Positions 13,521 through 16,315 of a stretch of 16,315 nucleotides of DNA are shown here, in pieces. The notes beneath the pieces were generated by a model, which was not told the DNA's origin, did no database searches, and saw nothing but the letters and a program-made list of their open reading frames with translations. This DNA is from Candidatus Curtissbacteria bacterium RIFCSPLOWO2_01_FULL_41_18 (GTDB lineage Bacteria > Patescibacteriota > Microgenomatia > Curtissbacterales > GWA2-41-24). Within the stretch, counting starts at the first letter, position 1. Every line of letters starts with the position of its first letter. A program made the translations under genes and the position numbers. Where the stretch lies: positions 34,679 to 50,993 of the forward strand of contig MFBQ01000047.1 of the NCBI GenBank assembly GCA_001776475.1, read 5' to 3'.

Positions 13521-14018
13521 TTAAATCTCTTGCCCAATCGTAGTACTTTCAACAAGTTGCCTAATTAAAAGTTTTGCTTCTTCAAGCGTTAACGGTTCAC
13601 TTCGCTGCCTAAAATTTGCGAACATTTTTTGTGCCTCATTTCTTCTTCTTATGACATATTTTGAAGATGCCGTATTGTCATAGAGTTTAGCTTTACTTGC
13701 CCAGTAAGCCGTGAAGATTTTTTGGATAGTTTGGTCATCCAATTTAGATTTAGATACATCATAGGGGACAGAATATAACAATGGATCATAAATACTCAAA
13801 AGAGCTTGGAACTCAGGTCTTAGAAAGACTTGTTGAAAAACCCACCGTCCTTGAGGAAGTAATTTTAGATGTACGTCTTTCCCAGAAATTTCTTCTAAAC
13901 TTGCCAATTTGTTGTTAGCCAAATATTCCGAAAGAATGAGCAGGGGATTTTCGGGGTCGTTTTTAATGTAGCCTCCATCTGCCCCAAGTTTTTCAGAGAG
14001 ACCTCTTGGTATTTCCAT
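13521..14018 (-). CDS. Unrecognised protein, 165 residues
   Basis: I do not recognise this family. The start is taken at the ATG at 14018 (MEIPRGLSEKLG). An in-frame TTG at 14027 would overlap the -10 box. The protein looks soluble and mainly helical, with segments such as ILSEYLANNKLASLEEI, GRWVFQQVFLRPEFQALLSI, a basic KYVIRRRNEAQKMFANFRQR and a C-terminal LTLEEAKLLIRQLVES helix. There are no cysteines and no membrane segment. It has a well-formed leaderless promoter and stands between a pseudogene pair and toxin-antitoxin genes, so it is probably accessory. Confidence 0.7.
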   Translation of the reverse strand: MEIPRGLSEKLGADGGYIKNDPENPLLILSEYLANNKLASLEEISGKDVHLKLLPQGRWVFQQVFLRPEFQALLSIYDPLLYSVPYDVSKSKLDDQTIQKIFTAYWASKAKLYDNTASSKYVIRRRNEAQKMFANFRQRSEPLTLEEAKLLIRQLVESTTIGQEI

Positions 14019-14026
14019 AAATTGCA

Positions 14027-14055
14027 ATTATAGAGGGGAATTTCGGAGAATTCAA
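14027..14055 (-). promoter_or_regulatory. Leaderless promoter of the 165-residue orphan gene
   Basis: On the - strand, TTGAAT (14050 to 14055) and TATAAT (14027 to 14032) are 17 bases apart. The -10 ends 8 bases before the ATG at 14018, so transcription should start at or next to the start codon. The -35 overlaps the left end of the repeat copy at 14052. Confidence 0.7.
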
Positions 14056-14153
14056 CTATAGGACCTTATGCTGGTTTGTAAACCCTCGGGTGAACTCAGG
14101 GTAAACGATGTTATTTATCCTGAATGAAATGAAGGAGAACTTTTTGAGTTCAA
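14052..14153. repeat. Intergenic repeat, copy with a nested palindrome
   Basis: It begins TCAACTATAGG and contains an inverted core CCCTCGG...CTCAGGG (14083 to 14101). It continues with GTAAACGATGT and ends GAGAACTTTTTGAGTTCAA. The copy at 15919 to 16003 has the same order of blocks. Between ACGATGT and GAGAACTTTTT this copy has about 23 extra bases holding a separate palindrome, TCCTGAATGAAATGAAGGA (14118 to 14136), of the widespread ATCCTGAGCGAAGCGAAGGAT type. Confidence 0.8.
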
Positions 14154-14164
14154 CAACTAGTTGA

Positions 14165-14437
14165 TTAACTCTTGTACAATTGACTATGTGTTCCGATCAT
14201 TTCAAATATAACGACATTAATTTCACTTTTGTCAGCAACCGAGTAAATTGCTCTCCAGTCACCAGTCACATTAATGCTTCTGTAGCCTGAAAGTTTTCCG
14301 CTTAGCGAATGGTTATTCAGTAAAGGATGAAAGGGATTTTGAAGGAAAAGTTTTAGTCTTTTATCGAAGCTGATTTGAATTTTTGAATTCGCTCTGTCAT
14401 ATTGTTTAGCAAATTTTTTGCTAAACTTGACTTTCAT
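14165..14437 (-). CDS. RelE/YafQ-type mRNA interferase toxin
   Basis: At 90 residues this has the size and layout of RelE-superfamily toxins of the YafQ branch, which cut mRNA on the ribosome. A basic N-terminal helix pair (KVKFSKKFAKQYDRANSKIQ, FDKRLKLFLQNP) is followed by NHSLSGKLSGYRSINVTGDW, then RAIYSV and VVIFEMIGTHSQLY. The ending IGTHSQLY is typical, with the histidine a candidate catalytic residue. Its start lies inside the antitoxin gene (17-base overlap), the usual antitoxin-first arrangement with translational coupling. Confidence 0.88.
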   Translation of the reverse strand: MKVKFSKKFAKQYDRANSKIQISFDKRLKLFLQNPFHPLLNNHSLSGKLSGYRSINVTGDWRAIYSVADKSEINVVIFEMIGTHSQLYKS

Positions 14438-14723
14438 ATTTCTTCTTTGAGTTATTTAACCAATCCACAGCATCATCTGCATTACTAAAAGTAGGAGAAA
14501 CACGATTTGCTTTTATATCTTCCCTAGATTCTCGTAGAGATTCTAAAAGATAGTCTGTTGGTGCCTCTTCAAGGGAGCTAAAAACGACAGTCTTGTTTCT
14601 TATCAGCTGTTTAAGATAACCATTAATTAAAGTACTAAGGGTTAAACCCAAATCTTCAGCTACTGCTTGGGCCTCTTTTTTAACCTGTGGATTAACTTTT
14701 ACGTTGACAACTGAGGTATTCAT
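14421..14723 (-). CDS. RelB/DinJ-type ribbon-helix-helix antitoxin
   Basis: The protein has 100 residues. The N-terminal ribbon-helix-helix motif (SVVNVKVNPQVKKEAQAVAE, DLGLTLSTLINGYLKQLI) would bind the module's own promoter. The C-terminal acidic region (YLLESLRESREDIKANR, NADDAVDWLN) would wrap and neutralise the partner toxin. This DinJ-type N-terminus pairs with a YafQ-type toxin, as found directly downstream. It is the first gene of the unit and has its own promoter ending 8 bases before the ATG. Confidence 0.88.
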   Translation of the reverse strand: MNTSVVNVKVNPQVKKEAQAVAEDLGLTLSTLINGYLKQLIRNKTVVFSSLEEAPTDYLLESLRESREDIKANRVSPTFSNADDAVDWLNNSKKKYESQV

Positions 14724-14731
14724 GTATACAG

Positions 14732-14761
14732 AGTATATATGATGTATTGCTGTTTTGTCAA
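14732..14761 (-). promoter_or_regulatory. Promoter of the RelB/YafQ-like module
   Basis: TTGACA (14756 to 14761) and TATACT (14732 to 14737) on the - strand are 18 bases apart. The -10 ends 8 bases before the antitoxin ATG. The -10 lies in an alternating AT-rich tract (GTATACAGAGTATATATGAT) that includes GTATAC, a possible autorepressor site. Confidence 0.65.
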
Positions 14762-14771
14762 GGTATATTTC

Positions 14772-14789
14772 GAACTTTTTGGGTTCAAA
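14772..14789. repeat. Intergenic repeat, short copy covering the hicA stop codon
   Basis: GAACTTTTTGGGTTCAAA matches the right-hand end of the longer copies exactly. GAAC and GTTC can pair in a 4-base stem. The hicA TGA (14785 to 14787) is read from inside it. The CCCT...AGGG core and left end are absent; only a weak GTCAAGGTATA resembles them. Confidence 0.75.
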
Positions 14790-14991
14790 TGTTTTCTAAC
14801 TCTTCATCAGTAACGCCTGCTTGATTAAGAATACTTTTAAGTGTACCTGGCTTAAGGTCTTTGTTGTGATAAGGGACAGTCACTCTTAAGTTTTCTTTTT
14901 TGTAGAGTCTATGGCTGCCTTTTTGTCTGATAAAATTGAACCCTTTACTTTCCAAGACTTTGATAATCTGTCTTGGCTTAAAAGATTTCAT
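14785..14991 (-). CDS. hicA: HicA-type mRNA interferase toxin
   Basis: At 68 residues this is the double-stranded-RNA-binding-like fold of HicA toxins, which cleave mRNA. KPRQIIKVLESKGFNFIRQK is followed by GSHRLY with the catalytic His27, then VTVPYHNKDLKPGTLKSILN, QAGVT and an acidic end. These are the standard HicA blocks. Its ATG overlaps the hicB stop as ATGA. The antitoxin comes first here, the reverse of the classical hicAB order but common. Confidence 0.94.
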   Translation of the reverse strand: MKSFKPRQIIKVLESKGFNFIRQKGSHRLYKKENLRVTVPYHNKDLKPGTLKSILNQAGVTDEELENI

Positions 14992-15230
14992 AAAGTAACT
15001 TCAACAGGAGAAACAACGATAGGCTTTTCTTCTTTTGGAATTTCTGACTCTCTCATATCTTCAAGATATAATTCTGCAGCTTCTTTAATATTTGTGAGCG
15101 CTTCTTCAAAAGTTTCACCTTGAGAGATGCACCCTGGAAGTGCAGGGATTTCGACGGAATACCCTCCTGTTTTTTCAGGTTCGAAGATAGCTGTATATTT
15201 CAAAACTTTTGCTAATTTTTTCTTTGCCAT
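14988..15230 (-). CDS. hicB: HicB-type antitoxin
   Basis: The protein has 80 residues. The partial RNase H-like HicB fold is recognisable from YTAIFEPEKTGGYSVEIPAL, PGCISQGETFEEALTNIKEA and AELYLEDM. The C-terminus (EKPIVVSPVEVTL) is short, and no separate ribbon-helix-helix or helix-turn-helix domain is seen. DNA binding by this copy is therefore uncertain, although many short HicB proteins lack one. It neutralises HicA, encoded immediately downstream with a 4-base overlap. Confidence 0.92.
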   Translation of the reverse strand: MAKKKLAKVLKYTAIFEPEKTGGYSVEIPALPGCISQGETFEEALTNIKEAAELYLEDMRESEIPKEEKPIVVSPVEVTL

Positions 15231-15240
15231 TCTTGGTTGA

Positions 15241-15249
15241 ATTATAGCA
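15241..15249 (-). promoter_or_regulatory. Extended -10 promoter of hicBA
   Basis: On the - strand, TGCTATAAT is a perfect extended -10 box ending 10 bases before the hicB ATG. No good -35 is present, as is usual for extended -10 promoters. The predicted leader is only a few bases. Confidence 0.65.
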
Positions 15250-15315
15250 TAAGGATGCTGAATTTTGGCTTAGGGATATCGCTTGTCTTCAAAACTTTTA
15301 GCGAAAGAGGACTTG

Positions 15316-15369
15316 TCGCTCGTAGTCCCGCATTGCGGGACGAAGGGCGAGAATTTTTTGGCTTCAAAA
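15316..15369 (+). repeat. Strong hairpin followed by a T-run, fused to the intergenic repeat
   Basis: GTCCCGCA (15325 to 15332) and TGCGGGAC (15334 to 15341) are perfect inverted arms around one T. An outer stem pairs TCGCTC (15316 to 15321) with GGGCGA (15345 to 15350). GAATTTTTT follows, so on the + strand this has the shape of an intrinsic terminator, though no + strand gene ends here. From CGAAGGG (15341) to TTCAAAA (15369) it matches the CGAAGGG and GAACTTTTTGGGTTCAAAA blocks of the repeat family with three changes. It lies 26 bases past the stop of the gene at 15395. Confidence 0.75.
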
Positions 15370-15394
15370 TCAAAATAACTTATGGTTGAATTTA

Positions 15395-15886
15395 CTAGCT
15401 TGAGGCAACCTCGTTTGAACCATTCAAATAGCTCAATTGTTTCCCACCTGCTTTAAGGATTCTGCACGTTTCTAAAAAGTCTTGGAAAGTAGCTAATCCT
15501 CCTAACACCGCTCCACTTATCCCACCTGCAAGAGCACCTTTTATATCAGCCGCACTAAAACCTGAAACGGCACCAGCTGCGCCAATTCCAGCTGCAGTTT
15601 CTATGCTACCCTTTGTAGCCATCAGCAATGCTTTTATTGTTTTTCCTTCTATCGCAAGGTTTTTTGCTTGTCCGGCAGATAACGCCCCCATACTCACGCC
15701 TGCAAGAAAACTATATGTACCTGCACCAACTACGATGCTAAGTTGCCTGTCTCCAAATGCAGACGCAATTCCACCAAAGACTCCAGCAAAGACTGAGCTA
15801 GTAACGATTACATCCGGACCACTAGCTTTGTTTCTACGCTCGATGTTAGTCTCTTGTTCTGGTATGTGTACGCCTCTTTCAGTCAT
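15395..15886 (-). CDS. Gly/Ala-rich hydrophobic protein, 163 residues
   Basis: I do not recognise this family. After a polar, charged N-terminus of about 25 residues (MTERGVHIPEQETNIERRNK), most of the protein is small-residue hydrophobic sequence: VFAGVFGGIASAFG, IVVGAGTYSFLAGVSMGALS, IETAAGIGAAGAVSGF and ALAGGISGAVLGGLATF. Many GxxxG-like pairs suggest two to four closely packing membrane helices. The C-terminus is polar (RILKAGGKQLSYLNG). It stands alone between toxin-antitoxin units and has a consensus promoter placed for a leaderless transcript. Export, holin-like or immunity roles are all speculative. Confidence 0.65.
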   Translation of the reverse strand: MTERGVHIPEQETNIERRNKASGPDVIVTSSVFAGVFGGIASAFGDRQLSIVVGAGTYSFLAGVSMGALSAGQAKNLAIEGKTIKALLMATKGSIETAAGIGAAGAVSGFSAADIKGALAGGISGAVLGGLATFQDFLETCRILKAGGKQLSYLNGSNEVASS

Positions 15887-15893
15887 TAAACGG

Positions 15894-15922
15894 ATTATAG
15901 ACTGAAACTAAAGCTTTGTCAA
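15894..15922 (-). promoter_or_regulatory. Consensus promoter of the Gly/Ala-rich protein gene
   Basis: On the - strand, TTGACA (15917 to 15922), a 17-base spacer and TATAAT (15894 to 15899) form an exact consensus. The -10 ends 7 bases before the ATG at 15886, so the message should be leaderless. The -35 overlaps the left end (TCAACTATAGG) of the adjacent repeat copy. Confidence 0.8.
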
Positions 15923-16003
15923 CTATAGGTTGCAGTGCTGCCACGTCATTGGCCCTGAGTTTAATCGAAGGGTAGACGATGTGAGAACTTTTTGGGTTCA
16001 AAA
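15919..16003. repeat. Intergenic repeat, longest simple copy
   Basis: The blocks in order are TCAACTATAGG (15919 to 15929), inverted core CCCTGAGTTTAATCGAAGGG (15953 to 15972), ACGATGT and GAGAACTTTTTGGGTTCAAAA. The core resembles the widespread CCCTGAGCTTGTCGAAGGG palindrome. It ends at the stop codon of the toxin gene at 16004, with its first base in the -35 box of the next unit. Confidence 0.8.
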
Positions 16004-16255
16004 TTATCTGTAAACATCTTTTCTGTGTTTGATGTCAGTGATAATTATGTCTTTCTTGTTGTCAAACTCATATAAAACTCTATATGGCCAAACTCTTAGC
16101 GAGTAAGTATCCTTTAGCCGTCCTTGAAGTTTCTTGCCAGAAAGTGGATTCTGAGAAAGTTTTTGCAGGGCTTGAGTGATTCTAGATTGGAGCTTTTTAT
16201 TCCTTAGTTTTTCAAAAGACTTACGAGAGTCAGCGGTAAAACGAATCTGGGACAC
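16004..16255 (-). CDS. RelE/ParE-superfamily toxin
   Basis: At 83 residues this matches the small RelE-type fold: IRFTADSRKSFEKLRNKKLQ and ALQKLSQNPLSGKKLQG, then YSLRVWPYRVLYEFDN and IIITDIKHRKDVYR. The run S-L-R-x-x-x-Y-R-x-x-Y and the ending IxHRxDxY are typical of the family, in which the C-terminal basic and tyrosine residues act on mRNA. It begins with GTG two bases after the stop of an upstream partial ORF that looks like its antitoxin. The order is antitoxin first, toxin second. It differs from the RelE/YafQ-like toxin at 14165 and is not a copy of it. Confidence 0.88.
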   Translation of the reverse strand: MSQIRFTADSRKSFEKLRNKKLQSRITQALQKLSQNPLSGKKLQGRLKDTYSLRVWPYRVLYEFDNKKDIIITDIKHRKDVYR

Positions 16256-16257
16256 AA

Positions 16258-16315
16258 TTAAAGATCTTTGCCTGTAACCTCTTTGAACGTGTAGAGTCGG
16301 CCTGCTTTGATATCT
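16258..16315 (-). CDS. C-terminal end of the partner antitoxin (cut by window edge)
   Basis: The - strand frame entering from the right edge reads DIKAGRLYTFKEVTGKDL and stops with TAA at 16258 to 16260. A short charged tail of the form 'DIKAGR..TF.E' is typical of Phd/RelB-like antitoxins that precede RelE-type toxins. It lies two bases upstream of the toxin start. Only 18 residues are visible, so the family of its DNA-binding domain cannot be told. Confidence 0.65.
   Translation of the reverse strand, partial: DIKAGRLYTFKEVTGKDL

Noticed and set aside
14772..14789. GGGTTCAAAT resembling a tRNA T-loop
   Set aside because: No acceptor stem, anticodon arm or cloverleaf could be built around it, and the same bases recur in the other repeat copies.
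14052..16003. Integron cassette array with attC sites (single-orientation toxin-antitoxin genes, each followed by a repeat)
   Set aside because: The repeat lacks the RYYYAAC / GTTRRRY core pair, no integrase is present, and the units carry their own promoters, which integron cassettes usually lack.

Overview
The window looks like chromosomal DNA from a small-genome bacterium of the Candidate Phyla Radiation (Patescibacteria), possibly the Microgenomates side. That placement is an inference from compact ribosomal proteins with lysine-rich tails, a shortened RF1, a histidyl-tRNA synthetase without its anticodon-binding domain, tight operons and many palindromic intergenic repeats. No rRNA gene is present to confirm it. 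TGA is used as a stop (rpsR, hisS, hicA), so the genetic code looks standard.

Left core block, 1 to 4.1 kb, + strand: the end of an inositol-monophosphatase-like gene, then rpsF-ssb-rpsR (S6, SSB, S18), then two overlapping membrane-anchored protease genes, ctpA and htrA/degP. Convergent with these, on the - strand, are a DedA-family membrane protein and an unrecognised gene.

Block 5.2 to 7.9 kb: a TrpR/YerC-like regulator (-) and a divergent orphan gene (+) with strong expression signals sit between the intact prfA (RF1) and a detached second copy of a release-factor 3' end. A palindromic repeat lies in the regulator's promoter and again across its stop codon. This looks like a two-gene module acquired at the prfA 3' end. 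prfA also carries an in-frame palindromic repeat insertion.

Central core block, 7.6 to 12.8 kb: hisS, an EamA-type transporter and rpmE run on the - strand toward prfA. A membrane-anchored Ig-like-domain protein lies upstream of hisS. Divergent from it is a metallo-beta-lactamase-fold hydrolase directly abutting dnaB.

Right accessory block, 12.8 to 16.3 kb: a decayed DUF3800-type gene is joined to a phosphoenolpyruvate-synthase scrap. It is followed on the - strand by an orphan gene, a RelB/YafQ-like toxin-antitoxin pair, hicBA, a Gly/Ala-rich hydrophobic protein and a third toxin whose antitoxin runs off the edge. Each boundary between the minus-strand units from 14.0 kb onward carries a degenerate repeat ending in GAACTTTTTGGGTTC. 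The promoters there put the -10 box 7 to 10 bases from the start codon, which implies leaderless messages. No CRISPR array, tRNA, rRNA or transposase gene was seen.
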